Part shown: positions 32,366 through 45,925 of the stretch, in pieces
How positions within the stretch are numbered: the stretch's first letter is position 1
Layout of the letters: every line of letters starts with the position of its first letter
Assembly: GCF_024713975.1 (NCBI RefSeq)
Contig: NC_091116.1
Span: 6,264,621 to 6,328,620, forward strand
From: Paralichthys olivaceus
Lineage: Eukaryota > Chordata > Actinopteri > Pleuronectiformes > Paralichthyidae
Length of the DNA: 64,000 bases
Reading direction: 5' to 3'
Made by a program: the position numbers and the translations under genes
The notes under the pieces: generated by a model
Database searches by the model: none
The model's input: only the letters and a program-made list of their open reading frames with translations
Told to the model about the DNA's origin: nothing

Positions 32366-35300
32366 CTAATCGACGAACAGTCTGCTCCTCACTGTGGGGA
32401 AATGCTGGAAGAAACCCTGCAGGGGGAAACAGACAGGAAGCATTTCAAAGTTAAAATAATGGTACATATGACGAATATCTGCAGAGGGTTAAAAAATAAT
32501 CATTATATTTTAGGTTACACAAAGGACAAGAGACCTGAGAGACGATATGAGAAAAATCTCCATCTGCAGAAAACATGTTATACACAAGTGTCAGGAAACA
32601 CCAGGGACTGAGAAAAAGATGTGTTATCGCGTGTTATTTTTTTTATTTTTTTTACAAAGTAGCAGGATGTTTCAAATCAGTAAATCTAAGTGAAATCTGC
32701 TTTGGCTGCTGTTTATGAACGTCTCATTTATTTTATATTTCAATTCTAAACCTGCAGAATGAGTGAACATATTTTCTGCTGAATATCCTGAATCTCTGTG
32801 CTTCCGGCTCCCCGATCAATCTTAGAAGCTCACTGTGTCAGAGTTTGCATATTAATCCCTGAACTGTTCTTCTGACAGATATAGTTTGGTTACCTCAAAG
32901 AGGATGATGCTCTGCAGGACACTGGAGGTGCAGCACATCTCCCTGATGGAGTGCATGGAGAGCTGCGGACCTCCGATGTCAACCGTGGGGATGCCGAGGC
33001 GGGCGGCCAGGATGGGTCCAATGGTGGTTCCACACGGGCTGTCGTTACGGACCATCACATCCTGCAGGTCATAAGTCAAATGGTAAGAAATATAGGTAAC
33101 ATCTGTTCCCCTATTGGCCTCTAGGTGGTAGCACAGTGATGATTTCTTAATGCACTACATGATCCCGTTTGATCTCGTGTCCATCTTAGACGTAACTAAG
33201 AGGCTTAGCTGATGTATTATCTGTATTTTCTACGATTAAATATTTTGAATTGATTTGAAGTTTGTGTTCTTTTCAATCAATTCAATTTTGCATTTCAGGA
33301 CGAAGTGGTTCTATAATTATATGAGATTACATAAGTTTGTAGCCCTAGAATTAAAAACTGACCTTTCATCAGCTGTGAAGACCCATTTTCTTTCTTCTAA
33401 CTCATGTCAGTAAGCTGCCTTTGCTTTTGTCCCTGAGTCTTTGTTTCACACACCTTGCTAGGAGATTTGCTCTCGAGTGTCTTGAGAGACAAAGAAATGA
33501 AAAGCTGCTGGGCCACCATCTACGAACTATTCCTCTACAGTCACAGAAAAACACACGGTACCTGCAGAGGCACTTCAACACAGCTAGCGATCTCTCTGAT
33601 GACTGAAGCGGTCACGGCTGTGCTGGCGTAGCGCTGATTGCTGTTGAACTTGATCACCGGGCCCTTAAAGAAGATTGTATTACTAAACAATTTTAAATAT
33701 CATGTGGTTATATTGTTCATAATTTTAGGATTAAAAACATTTAACATAGAAATCTATTCACCTTGTGGAAAGCTGGTTGGTGGTTATCCTCATGCTTCTC
33801 CCTGAGAGGAAATTGTTTTAATTAAAACCAACCAAGTGAGATTAATTAATGAATCTTTTCAAAATGTTTTCGTTTATTTTGATGTCGTCATGCTACTGAC
33901 GAGTAGTTGGGGTGCACGGCGTGTGCCATGTCAGCGCTGATCAGGAAAGACAGCGGCATCGCCTGCTGGAAAGTGGTGAGGTTGGAGGGGGAGGAGGCGA
34001 GGCGGCTGAGGATGAGCTCTGTCAGGTTGGAATGAGCACCCTGAGCGCTCTCTGACCCCACCTACAGGAAACACACAACACGACATCACTAAATCGAAAG
34101 TTTTGTGAACTGCTCCCACGTTCATTATTGATTCATCGATAGATCTTTTTACTGTTTGAGCAACAAAATGCCTTCAAGTGTAAAAAAAAAAAAAAAAAGT
34201 ACTATATTCTGCACTGACACTGAACTCACTCAAATAAATTAAGCAGATCTCCCACATTGGTTCAGTTTCCCCTCTTTGACAGAGCTCTGTCAGAACTCAC
34301 CTCCTCATTGTCGTATAGACTGATCATGCGGATGTTGGTGTCTTTCACCAAAGAGTCACCAGAGCAGGACTGCACCAGTGCCTGAGGGTGAAAACAGTCA
34401 GACAGAAAGAAAGAAAGTGAGAAATGTGGTGTGAAAAGAGGAGAAGTCTTAAAAAAATTTAATGAAACAAATGTGTTAGAAAGCAACATGAGAGTAAAGA
34501 AACTAAAAAAAACTACTAAATTCTCATGTAAATTAAATGAAGTCATGTTTGCTTCCCACTCAAACTCTCATGGTAAATATTTCTGATATCAGGTTGCAGA
34601 TGATTTGTGGACGTGTTGGTGTGGAGTGTGACCTGCAGGGCGCAGTAGCAGCTGTGAAGGTTGTCCAGACGAGGAGAGTAAATGAACTCCTCGTACACAC
34701 CTCCCAAAGCCTACACAGAGACAAGAGGAAAATGAAGGAGTTTAAACGATACAAGTAGTTTAATTGGCTGAAAACCCGGGAATACTTTTAAAACATAATT
34801 ACTAATAACAGCAGTTAAATCAGCAAGTTCAATTTTGTTTTATTTTCTGCTATTTATGCAGCTCAACTTCTTATTCTCTCTTTATGATCATCAAATCTCT
34901 TATTTCACTTTAAAATAAGTTAAATATTTTATACCACTTATTATCAGTTGACTACAGCTTACATGGATCACACAGCATTATATATTTCTATAATTCTTTT
35001 CTGATATCTTTATTGCTGAAAGAAAAAAAATACAAGATGGCAAGCCCCACTTCTACACATAGACAGACATAACAGAGTAATGTTTGGCATTAATGGACAT
35101 GGTTTTGAACTCTACATCCGTTCTTCCATCACAATTGTTCATTCAATAAAATATTACATACAATCTCCGACATTTTCCTTGATTCTGTGCCAGTGTTTTA
35201 AAAGAAACATGAGATTCTGCTGGTTGCCTGAGGCCACTGGTGCTTTAGGGTGAAAAACTGGATTATTAGAAGTGACAGGAGTCAATGGTTTACTTGATGG

Positions 35301-38300
35301 AGACTCACCCCAGGCTGAGTGTCTGCCAGACAGAGCTCAAAGTCCAGGAGGGCTTCAGGCTTGACACCCAGCTCCGAACAGAGCACCTTCACCAGCACTG
35401 GGTGGTGCTTCTCTGCCTGAAGAGGGATGAGGGTACAACATTTAATCTTCCATTTTCATTTGGATCTTCCATTTATTTACTTTGTTTGACAACTGTTCTT
35501 GTTCATTTTCAAAAATGTTTTGATATCTTTTGAAAAGGCAACTCTAAAGCTACGACCACTAAAGCAAATCTGACATAAAACACCTGTAATCTAGTGTTTC
35601 TAAGCAAAACTTCCTGGACAAGGTCAAATCAGATGTGTGACCCTCTGGTTTTACCGTGGTGATCGCAGAGGAAGCGTCTCCAGAGGACATTGACCCTGTC
35701 TCCAGCTCCTCCTGAACAGCAGTGGCGATGATGGGCACACTAGGACAGTACACATAAAGGCACACATTATCATTTTAGCACAAAACACCACACGTCAAAT
35801 GACTCAATTTCTTTTTAACTGCCAGCATTATTCCAATAATAAGCAGGTCTCCTCTCTTAAAATGTGAGGGAAATCATCAGATACAACAATGGAGAAACTT
35901 ATATTCTAAATGAATTCGTCCAAATGTTTTCCTGATTTGTAATATTTTGGCCGTCATGTTTTTATTCTGGTCATCTTCCGAATGTATCTGAGCTCATCAA
36001 ATGAAATATTCTTTATTAAAGCCCCTAAAGTACTGTGTGTTGTTACTGACAGGTGGTTCTCTTTGTTGGGGCCAAAGGAGTCGTTGATGCCCCTCTGCAG
36101 GTGGATGGCCAGGTGAGGGATCCTGAGCAGAGGCCTGGAGACGTGGACCAGCTGGCTGACCAGCTTGTCTCCGGACTGCAAGAGGAGTTGCGTTACATCA
36201 GCTTTGATTGCTAAATAACACCGAATATCTGTCTTTGTAAGGAGTTAATCGTTTCTTAGAATTAAGTATAAATGGAGTCTCATACAAAAATACTCCCAGC
36301 AATAATAAAAAGGACGATACTGGTACCTTGACCATGACACGGCCGGCGACGGTCAGGTCACGGTCAAACCAGGTGTTCCAGATGCCGCCACCGTAACACT
36401 CCACCCCGACCTGCAGACAGCCTTCCTTCGTCTTCTTAGACCTCGTCTTCACCTGAGGCAAAAGAAAAGTAAAAACTCGGAAAACACCCAATTCACTGAA
36501 TTTATACAACAATTCATGTTCATTATTAGATTTGGCATGTTTGAGGCTGGATGTTAAATTCTCAATATGACAGCTAGTATTTGTATTGACAATGATTGCA
36601 GGACAGCAGTACTTTCAAGAAGGTTTCCAATTTTTTAATAGATTATCTTGCTGCATGTAACAGAAAGCCAACCCGACCAATTCCAGCAAAACATTTTTTT
36701 TTTAAATGGCATAGAAAGGGCTTCACATATTAGGCCTGAAAAATATAAATATATGCTTTATTTTATGGGTTTATTACAAATTCCCCATGGGTTTTCTGTA
36801 AAGACTCCTCTGGCATTTATCTTCCTCATGCCAAAGTGTCCTTGGGCGAGATACTGAACCCCATAATTTCATATCACGCTTTCTAGGGATGTTAAAAAAA
36901 AAGAAGAAAAAAAAAGGTAAAAGGCAGATTGTGATTTAATAGGTAGATGTGTGTGGGCTCTCACCCTGAGACAGGGGCTGTCTGTGTGGGCTCCGATCAT
37001 AGAGAAACCATTTCCTGGCAGGTAGCGTCCGCCCACAGCGAAGGCGATGAGGCTGGAGGAGTTCCTGGTCACAAAATACTGCATAGGCAAAATAATGAAG
37101 GTTAAAAATGGCATGTGTGGACAATTCAGTCACAAACAGGACACAACATATACATTTTGCTGTGGAGATCATGCATTTATGTTTCCAGTACATCAACACT
37201 GATATAGACCCTTATCGCGAAAAGCTCTTGAATATCCTTGTCTTTTAAAATTGACATCTTCATCTTCTACGTGTATGTCTCCTTTTTCTTCCTGAGATAT
37301 TTCTATTATTTTTGTTTTGTGTCTCTTGTGTGTGAGACACATTGTGCCTACATGGCTTGACAAACGTATCTACTGTCAAACTGACCAGCTCGTGACTCTT
37401 GGAGAAGATGATTAATTCTGACCCACCTTGCTGGTCGGTTTGATGTCCCACTGCTCCGTCTCCTTCAGCTCAATGAATCCCACCGCCAACAAACGCCGCT
37501 TGCATTCTTCTACCACTGCAGAGAGGGATCAAAACTGTTGAGTCACTAATCTATCTATTAGTGACTGTTCACTACTGTCCTGACAATTATTGTCTGCTTG
37601 ATTTCATTTATAAATTACTTGTGTAGCAAGTCAATTTGTATTGTTTTTTGTCTGGATGCCAAAGGTCAGAGTGCAAGGTAAGAAGTAAGATATTATGAAA
37701 CACCTGCAGAAGCTTTATCTTATCACAAACTCAAAGGCATCTGTTGAACTGAACAGCGACTCGACCCCGTTTTAATGCTGACACATGCACAACTCGTCGT
37801 TTTCACATTACAGGAGAGAGAACTTCATATCCAACAGCCCGGAGGTTCTGCGTCTTTTTCATCAAACACATCTGTAACTGTACCTCATGTGTTGATCTTG
37901 AATTGTGCAAAACAGAAAACGTGTGTAACTCCACAAGGTAAAAAAAAGAAAGATGTAAACCATTAACTTTGCCAGCAATAGTTTGAATTTGAAAAGTTAC
38001 AAAAAATGACTGATCAAGATCAGTGTGTTACATATTCTGAGGACAAAGGTAACTAAAACGGCACCAAGGCATTTGTTTCACTGAAACTTTTTGTTAACTA
38101 TTTCTAAAATACTTTATAACTCTACTCTGCTATTGAACATAATATATTTGGCTCTGCTACATTTATTTCACAGTCATAGTTGCTTTTCAGCCATTTGACA
38201 TTACTACTTGTATTTACATAAATCACAATATTATAATGATATATGTCAACATTGAAAAAGTAAATTGTAGTTCATAGTGTTATAGGGTATTTTCTGTTTA

Positions 38301-38522
38301 AGAAATACAACGTAATAGTTCACCTGCATTAAAATGAGGCCAGAAATGTACGTAAACCTTTAAATGCACAAATATATATAAGGTCTTTAATAACAATCCT
38401 GCAAAATAAAAGGATAAATCCACAGTTTCTCTGATCTTACCGTGATATGGAGACACCCCCTTGTTGACAAACTGTAGAAACTCTCTGGCAGTGGACTGCA
38501 CAGCTTCCTTTGAGAGCCTCAT
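32366..38522 (-). CDS. dnpep: dnpep: aspartyl aminopeptidase (peptidase M18), complete
   Basis: This cytosolic zinc aminopeptidase removes N-terminal Asp/Glu from peptides and forms a dodecameric shell in known members. Fourteen coding exons (minus) join into 469 codons plus stop: 38441-38522, 37427-37515, 36965-37078, 36327-36452, 36051-36175, 35655-35739, 35309-35416, 34633-34710, 34301-34381, 33901-34061, 33762-33801, 33562-33663, 32894-33061, 32366-32416. The start is [19 protein letters not shown]. Expected metal and catalytic motifs are present: [11 protein letters not shown] (His88, Asp90), PRLDNLHS (Asp259), [14 protein letters not shown] (Glu295/296), [11 protein letters not shown] (Asp340) and LSMHSIRE (His434). 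The protein ends RLFVD, like human NLLVD. Length is close to the human enzyme. The donor after coding exon 8 is GTCACA, which is weak. A noncoding first exon probably lies at 39575 and above. Confidence 0.96.
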
Positions 38523-38599
38523 GGTCTAAAACTGATGGAAAGTCAAGAAAAAACAAAAGGTGAGAAAATAGATCAATCTTCTATTTAACGTCTGCAGCT

Positions 38600-39020
38600 C
38601 GTCTCCTGACTAGAAAGAGAAAGAGAGACCGAATCACACCTGGGTCACCCTCCACTGGCTTCCTGTTCGTTACTGTTAACTTTTCTACCTTTTACAGACT
38701 GACACCGCCTCACTGAGATCAGCCACTCAGCTCCTCCTGGACTTATCTAAAACAAGGCTCATAGCCAAAAGCTTCCGCACCTTCCAAAACTGTGGAACAA
38801 CTTACTCGTCCACATTAGATCTGCCCCCCCCCCCAGCACACTTCAAATCATTACTAAAAGCACATCTGTTCTCCTTGGCCTTCTCCTCTGATTTATTTTA
38901 TTGTAAATCTTACACTGAATTTGAATTAGTCCACTTTCTATCTTGTTCTATCGTTACTCTGTTGTACCACGTGGTACTGTCCTCTTGTTGTACCTTGTAC
39001 TTGTGAAGCACTTTGCGCAA
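38600..39020 (+). mobile_element. Degraded LINE 3' fragment
   Basis: Broken frames resemble the C-terminal tail of L2/Rex-type reverse-transcriptase proteins: a CACTGGCTTCCTGTTCG block (HWLPV-like), then AKSFRTFQNCGTTYSS, then TSNHY-KHICSPWP. A tail of TTGTGAAGCACTTTGCGCAAC follows. Stops and frameshifts interrupt it and there is no intact domain. It lies in the presumed first intron of dnpep. Confidence 0.55.
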
Positions 39021-39033
39021 CCCACTTGTTTTA

Positions 39034-39394
39034 AAGGTGCAGTGTGTGTTCAGTGACATCTAGTGGTGAAGTGTCATGTTGCAGATGAACACACCTCACC
39101 TCACCTCACCTCACCTCACCTCACCTCACCTCACCCTCTCCTTCCAAACATGAAAATGAAACTGTGGCAGCTTCAGTTGTCATAAAAACTCAAAAGGTGT
39201 TTAGTTTGTCCAGTCTGGACTGATGTAAAAAACATGGCAGCCTCTGTAGAGAGGGTCCCCTGCATGTAAATATAAAGTATTTCAATATAAAGAGCCTTTT
39301 CAACAGAAAATAAAACTACAATTCATACAATTTAGATGAAATGAACTAGTGACAACAATAGATCTCTGTCACCTTCACACACTGGACCTTTAAA
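39034..39394. mobile_element. Short inverted-repeat element (family A, copy 3, reversed)
   Basis: The element begins TTAAAGGTGCAGTGTGTG and ends CACACACTGGACCTTTAA. Its interior matches the other two copies (CTCTCCTTCCAAACATG, TTTGTCCAGTCTGGACT, AAACATGGCAGCCTC). A CCTCA pentamer has expanded inside it at 39092-39135, about nine units. Confidence 0.8.
39092..39135. repeat. (CACCT)n pentanucleotide repeat
   Basis: About nine tandem CACCT units have arisen by expansion of the CCTCACCTCACC motif that is present once or twice in the other family A copies. Confidence 0.9.
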
Positions 39395-39574
39395 TGTGCT
39401 ATGAATAAAATTGTCCCTGGTATTGACACCTGGCAGTTAGCGTTGCTAGCTTGTAGTCTCTTCTTCGCTGCTTCTCCTGTGCGGGCGAAGAGTCAAAGCA
39501 GCCCTGAGTGAGGGAGCAACCCCCCACACACCGCACACAGACTACAAGTACACAGATCTATGTGTGGAACTTAC

Positions 39575-39645
39575 CTGCGATATTAATATTAATGGTTCCA
39601 ACGTGTGAGCTCTGCCACAGAGCGACAGGAACAACAGAGAGGAAC
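39575..39645 (-). other. dnpep: Probable noncoding first exon of dnpep
   Basis: On the minus strand, CGCAG is followed by GTAAGT at 39574, a strong donor. The dnpep ATG exon has an acceptor (CCATCAG) twelve bases before the codon, so an upstream 5' UTR exon is required. The exon 5' end and start site are unknown; the upper boundary given is a guess short of the GAA/TTC tract. Confidence 0.5.
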
Positions 39646-39680
39646 AGATCAGCTGACTGCAGCTGACACAAGGTGGTGGT

Positions 39681-39721
39681 GTTCTTCTTCGTGTTCTTCT
39701 TCTTCTTCTTCGTCTTCTTCG

Positions 39722-39764
<43 letters not shown>
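39681..39764. repeat. (TTC)n/(GAA)n trinucleotide tract
   Basis: About 84 bases are TTC units with GTC and CTC interruptions on the plus strand, which is GAA on the dnpep sense strand. The tract is just upstream of the presumed dnpep first exon. Poly-Ser and poly-Glu frames across it are artefacts. Confidence 0.93.
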
Positions 39765-42321
39765 GCGTATATTGGCGGTTGGCAAACCAGCTTATAGGCG
39801 CATTACCGCCACCCTCTGGACTGGGGTGTGAATCAGTAGATTGGCAGTAAACAAACAATACGACCAAAGAACTTCAAAGTCCTGCTTCTCTTAAATAGTT
39901 ATTCACATAACATACAGGATTTTCTACATTTTCTTTATTATTTATTGCATTTATGTTATCACTTGTGAGTACGGGTATTTCAAAATGTTTCCCTATGCCA
40001 TTCATTTCCCTAATCATTCCCCATACGTTCAACAGTTGTGTTTCTCTCCCAATTTTATTACAGTATTGCCTCCAGCATGTTCGTTTTGACAATCAAATTA
40101 TTTTCTGGACTATTGCTTGAGCTTTTTTGTATTTAATTGTCTAAATGCTTTGTTTCTAAATTCAACATTGACAGGAGGAAGCAAAAAATAGACGTAGATT
40201 TTAGATTTAGCAAAAATGTGTATTTATTTTTTTTAATAAATCAATGAATCCTCTCTCACTGTTCTCTTTCTCACTAACTCATGGTAGTTTACTGTCAACC
40301 CCACCTTGTAACCATTTATCATTGTATCGCTACACAGGAACTGACCTTATATAGTCCTGAGCAGCGAGGGAGGAGGGGGTTGGAATGGAGGAAGCAGGGG
40401 GAGACAAAGAGAGGGTGGCAGAGAAAGAGGAGAAGAGTCAGGAAATGATGAAGAGGGGTTTACTTCAGCTGTCAGCTTGTGTCGCCTCCCATGCTATTGA
40501 GGAAGTCCAGGGGGATGAACACACACACACACACACACAGATTCAGACTCTATTAATAGACATGACAGCCACAGGCTGCAGCGGAGGAGCAGCAGCAACA
40601 CCTCTAACATAACTTATCAACTCTTATTTCTGTGCAAATGTGACCTGCCCCTGCAGAAAACACAGTGTGTGTGCATGGAATCAAATCAAAACCTAAATGT
40701 TATGGGGTTAAGTTTTAAAGACCAGAAAGATGCAGGACAAATGCCGGCAGGTGCAGAGATGAGTATTCAGTAATATAGGCTTACTGATTCTCTGGGGCAG
40801 AAAAAGCTCAAGAATGGGAAAACAGAAAGACAGGACAGAGATACCAGAGATGGGACTGAGGCCAGAGGCAGTGCAAGCCTGGCTGAGACATTCTGGAGGA
40901 TGACAACGAAGCCTGGGTCTCTCCTGATGCTGAGGTCCGGGCTGGCTGCTGGGAACATGGGGCTTAACATGGGACGGTCAACGTCTGAATCTGACAGACT
41001 TTCAGCCAATGTGCAAGCAGACGCTGGTGGTTTCCTGGATGAAGAATAGCAGACTGGAGGCTAATTGTTCAATTAAGCAAAAGAAAAATGTGCACATACT
41101 GTTTTAATCAATAAATAAATCTCTTTATCGCATCCATTTATTCACATTTGACACAATTTCAACATATTTATCGGCTGCCAGAAGGAACCCTCCCATTCCC
41201 AGGGACACATCCTAGTTAGATCATCATTAATACCACATATTGTTTGGGAATGTGGGCCTGTGGGAACGAGCGTCTGCAGGCTCATGCTGTACCTCTCCGT
41301 TTCTCAGGAGGAGATAGATTTCCTTTTTAAGGCAGGTTTGTCTTCGTCCCCCTCTCGGGCTCCGTCTTTAACAACCTGTGCTGCCTCACCATGTGAGGAC
41401 GACACAGAGATTTGAAAGCCACCGTCTTCACATCCTCACATTGTTATGTCGTGAGATCACACGAGGGAGAAGGAGAAGATGATTTCTCTCGTGGACGTGT
41501 GCTTACGGGGTGATATCACTACTCCTCTGAACTAAAGGTTAAGAGAAGATGTTTGGCATCGTCTTCAGAAATGACTCATCAGAGTGGTTTCTGATGTTTT
41601 CACTTCTACGACTGAGGTTTGGCCAAAGTCTTGAGAGTTTTTTTGACCAGTCCATTAACTTAAACCTCTTCCTCAAGACCAAATTTAAATGAAGAAGCAC
41701 CTGGTTCAGCTTTATTCTTACAATGTGACGACATTTGGCTCCACACCAATATTGACCAATGTTCAAGACTGGGTGTCAGGTTGCAAAAGTCACGGCTCTC
41801 TCTTATATTATTATTCAATTTTCACAATGCCACAAGGGGAATTAAGCGCTGGCTTTTCCAGGCATCCAAATACTGACGCTCAAGTTTTTTCTTGCAATTT
41901 ATCTTGCATTTTCTTCCATTAAAATCCAAGTTTTACTGCAATGAAGTGCTGTTGCAATATATCAGTCCTCTGAGGCTGATTTAAACCTGTTTTAGTCTTT
42001 TAGGTATTTCCAAAAGTGATTTGAAGCAATTTGATGCTCAAGGTAAAGGGCATGAGAAAGTGCCAAGGGAGATGAAAAGAAGGAAGGAGTCGAGGTGAAA
42101 GGGGTGAGGAAGTGAAAAAAATAAGGATTTTGATCGATGGGAAAAAGGAAAAGGGAAACGATGGAGAGAGAAAAGAGAAGAAAGGGAAAATGAAAGAGGG
42201 CAACTTTAAGAGGGGAGGAAAAGGGTGCAGGGGATGGAGAAAAGAAAAGTGACAGATAGAAAAGTAAGGAAAACGAGAGAGCGAAACAAAGACCTGACGG
42301 TCACAGAGGAAGAGGAGGGGG
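39765..42321. other. Intergenic between divergent dnpep and des
   Basis: This head-to-head spacer probably contains control elements of both genes. No exon was recognised. The plus strand from about 42040 to 42340 is strongly purine-rich. A short (AC)n lies at 40522-40540. Muscle enhancer sites of des are expected in this interval but none could be assigned securely. Confidence 0.55.
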
Positions 42322-42425
42322 TAAAAAGTGAGGGAGGGGGCAGCTACAAATAGCTGGGGGCAGCTGCTTCTTCTTCAGTGCTCTTCTCTGCTGCAGCCCT
42401 CACCAGGCTCAACGTGTCCTCCAAC
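42322..42425 (+). promoter_or_regulatory. des: Probable des core promoter and 5' UTR
   Basis: Upstream of the ATG are TAAAAAG at 42322, the TATA/MEF2-like CTACAAATAG at 42344-42353 and an E-box CAGCTG at 42361, all within about 80 bases of the start codon. This combination fits a muscle-specific promoter. The transcription start is inferred to lie near 42370-42380 and is not proven. Confidence 0.5.
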
Positions 42426-43140
42426 ATGGCCTCCTACAGTTCCTCCGGCCACACCGCCTCCTCCTACCGCCGCACCTTCGGCCAAGGCACCTACGCCTCA
42501 CCCTCCCTCAACCGCTCATTGCTGGGCCACAGCAGTGGAGCCGGGGGCCACGCCACCTCAAGGGTCTACGAGGTGACCCGGACCAAGTCAGCCCCCGCTT
42601 ACCGCGTCTCCTCCAGCTACTATGGCGGGCCTGTGGCGGCATCAAGGGCCTCCATGGCGCGCTCCTACGCTGGCATGGGTGAGACGCTGGACTTCAGCCT
42701 GGCTGACGCCCTCAACCAGGAGTTCCTGACCACGCGGACCAACGAGAAGGTCGAGCTGCAGCACCTGAACGACCGCTTCGCCAGCTACATCGAGAAGGTG
42801 CGCTTCCTGGAGCAGCAGAACCAGGCGCTGGCGGTGGAGGTGGAGCGTCTGCGCGGTCGTGAGCCCACGCGCATCGCCGACCTGTACGAGGAGGAGATGA
42901 GCGAGCTGAGGAGGCAGGTGGAGATGCTGACCAATCAGAGGTCACGCGTGGAGGTGGAGCGGGACAACCTGGCCGATGACCTGGACAAGCTCAAATTCAG
43001 GTGGGAGGGGCAAGAAGGGGTGTGTTTGTTTCTTTAAGAAGAAGTGTGTACTCATTTTTGTTTGACCTCATGGGGACCAAAGCTCAGTTCTTATGAGGCA
43101 AAACATCATGTCTGAGGTCCTGTTTAAGGTTCGGGGTCAG

Positions 43141-43237
<97 letters not shown>

Positions 43238-45873
43238 CCAAACCTGGAAATATCCGTCTGTATCTCTGCTGATTCACACACCACGAGGGTGAAGACATAC
43301 GGAGGGGTGGGTGGATGAATGTGATGACACATACGTGTGTGTAATATCATGTCTGGTCCGTGTGGGAGACGAGTGAGTCTCAGCTGGAGGTGTTGCCTGC
43401 TGTTTGTTGTGGTTACGCAAAGTATTTAAAAACCCTGATGATGGATTTTGCTTTTAAAGAGAGCATGACAGGGTTTTCTGTATTTAACCAATAAAATGCA
43501 GAGAAGGGTTGTTTTCCAGACGGATTATTGTGGTGGATTGATATGTAGCAGCTCCATGAACTTTAGAACACTCTGAGGAGTGTTGGTTGATTTATGTGAC
43601 AAATTGTCGTCCTTTATAACTTGAAAACTTTAGCTTATACAACACTCCTCAGATAATTTCTTCTTTTACACACAGTGTGCTTCTGTGAGTCCTACATTTT
43701 TTGAATTGAGTTGCTATTTTCAGGAAAAACACATAAAAATTGATTATACATCATGAGGATTAGAAAAATATGGATGACTCATTGTTGATGCATGGGAGGT
43801 GAAATGAAACAAGCTGAGGTTTAACTCGCCCACGCTGGGTTAGAATATTATCTTGACATAGCAAAAACGACAGCGTTCAATTCTAATTTAAGAGAGACGA
43901 ATTAAAATAAAACAAAATAGATTACAGTGACATGTTTGGGAGCGTGACAGCGGAAGAGGCGTTGGGGCAAATGTTTGTCAGGCAGCTGGATTTAGAATCA
44001 GGGGTAGAAAAGAAATATTATCCTATATGCAATACTGCAAATATGTACATAATGAAAATATCTGTGATGCAATGTGGAATCAGACATAAATTAATAAATA
44101 AGTTTAAAATGCAATAGTAGAAAATAAGTAAGTGAATTCCCTCTAATACTGGGCTTTGTATTTATTTAAATTATATCTATTTAATAGATATTCAATCCAA
44201 AAACAGAAAAGTGAACATGCTATTTGTTATCTAAAATATGACTATAGCGTGTGTGTGTGTGTCTGTGTGTTTGTGTTGCTGTACGAGTCTGACCAAAGTT
44301 AGAGCTCATGACACACACCCACATATGTTTACACTGTCCTCTTCTATAAAAGGAGAGGAAAGTCCTCAGACATATCTGAGGGGTCTCTAATCATCTGTCT
44401 TTTCTCTTTCTCTCTCTGTGGTTTACATTTGAAGTGCCACTTTTACAAGGATTCAGAGGGAAGACAGAGCTACTGCAATTCAAATAAAATCTAAAACATT
44501 CACTGGCAGCTCCCTCATGTGGGATTTACACAGTTTTTACTTACTTAAATACATTTTAAAAAACGGAGCTTTCATCTGCAGCTTTTATCTTCTTTTACTG
44601 CTGTCCTGATTTTGTGCAGAGGTAGTTCTATTCTGTAACGTTAAATGCACTGGCTGCACCTTTAATTTAAAGATGCTTTTCTGGTGTAATAAATGAAATG
44701 AGCACTTAAGAGGATTACAATAGCATCTGGTTTTGCTTGGGAGCTTTTGTTACATGAATAAAAGCGCTGTTGGCTTTTTTCTGTTGCATTTCTGTCCAGA
44801 TGTTTTACAGGGAAAGTCTTTTTTTCCAAATAAATATAAGGAAGCATATGAAATTAACTGTAAATGGGAAGATGGACTGTAGCTACAACTGGTCACGAGG
44901 TCATCTTACTGAACATGGTGGTGTTTTTCAGGATAATTCCAGTATGTTATTGACAGATATGTGTCAAGATGTATATTTAGATGTGCTTTAGGCATCAAAA
45001 TTGAATATATCCTGTACAGGACAACATCATTTCAAAGGACTTTCCCTGAAATAGCTGCTGCATTGAAATGGCCACTGTAGGAAAATATATCTAAACATCT
45101 ACCTTAAATAAAATATGAGAAATACAAGCATCTTGGGAGGAGACGGAGCCACTTTTCATGACCTCAGCTACAGTACTGATGGTGATCTGTGAATTATTGA
45201 TCGAATCTTCTTCTCTCACATGTCTCCATCACCTCCTCCAGACTCCAGGAGGAGATTCTCCAGAAAGAGGACGCAGAAAACAACCTGGCTGCTTTCAGAG
45301 CGGTGAGTCCTGACAAGAAGTCCTAAACAAGGCTGTTGACTCCAGATATTTCTACCTCATGGATTCCTGCAAAACTAGTTTGTATTCAAAACCTGCAAAA
45401 AGGTGTCTTCTTAGAATGTGGGATTGAAAATAATCTGCATATCTCTGTGTTATGTTTTCTAATAACTAAAGAAAATAACTGTAATTATTAGATAAAATCT
45501 GAATAAATAATACGATTCTTTAACAAGCTCATTAGTTAAAATTTGAAAAAATTAATGAAATAAGTTTTTTCTCAAATCAAAGTTATTGATTATGTTAAAA
45601 TAACATGAAGATGTGAGTATTTCTATTGTTCAGTGAAAACTGCAAACACAACTGATTTCCCAAACTTGTGCAGGATGTGGACGCTGCCACTCTGGCTCGT
45701 CTGGATCTGGAGAGACGCATCGAGACGCTGCAGGAGGAGATCGTCTTCCTCAAGAAGATCCACGAAGAGGTTCCCTTTTATTTTCTGTCGTATTTCAGCG
45801 AAGAGAAAACTGAATTTGTGGGAGGTGTTTGATTATTTAGATGCACAGATTATTATTTGAGGGAACTAATTAA

Positions 45874-45925
<52 letters not shown>

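Noticed and set aside
42378-42425. An upstream in-frame extension of desmin (about 16 codons)
   Set aside because: It begins at GTG rather than ATG and lies in the inferred 5' UTR. MASYSSS is the first ATG and fits the family N-terminus.
42712-42945. A minus-strand Pro/Ser-rich frame opposite des exon 1
   Set aside because: It is the antisense shadow of the GC-rich desmin rod exon.
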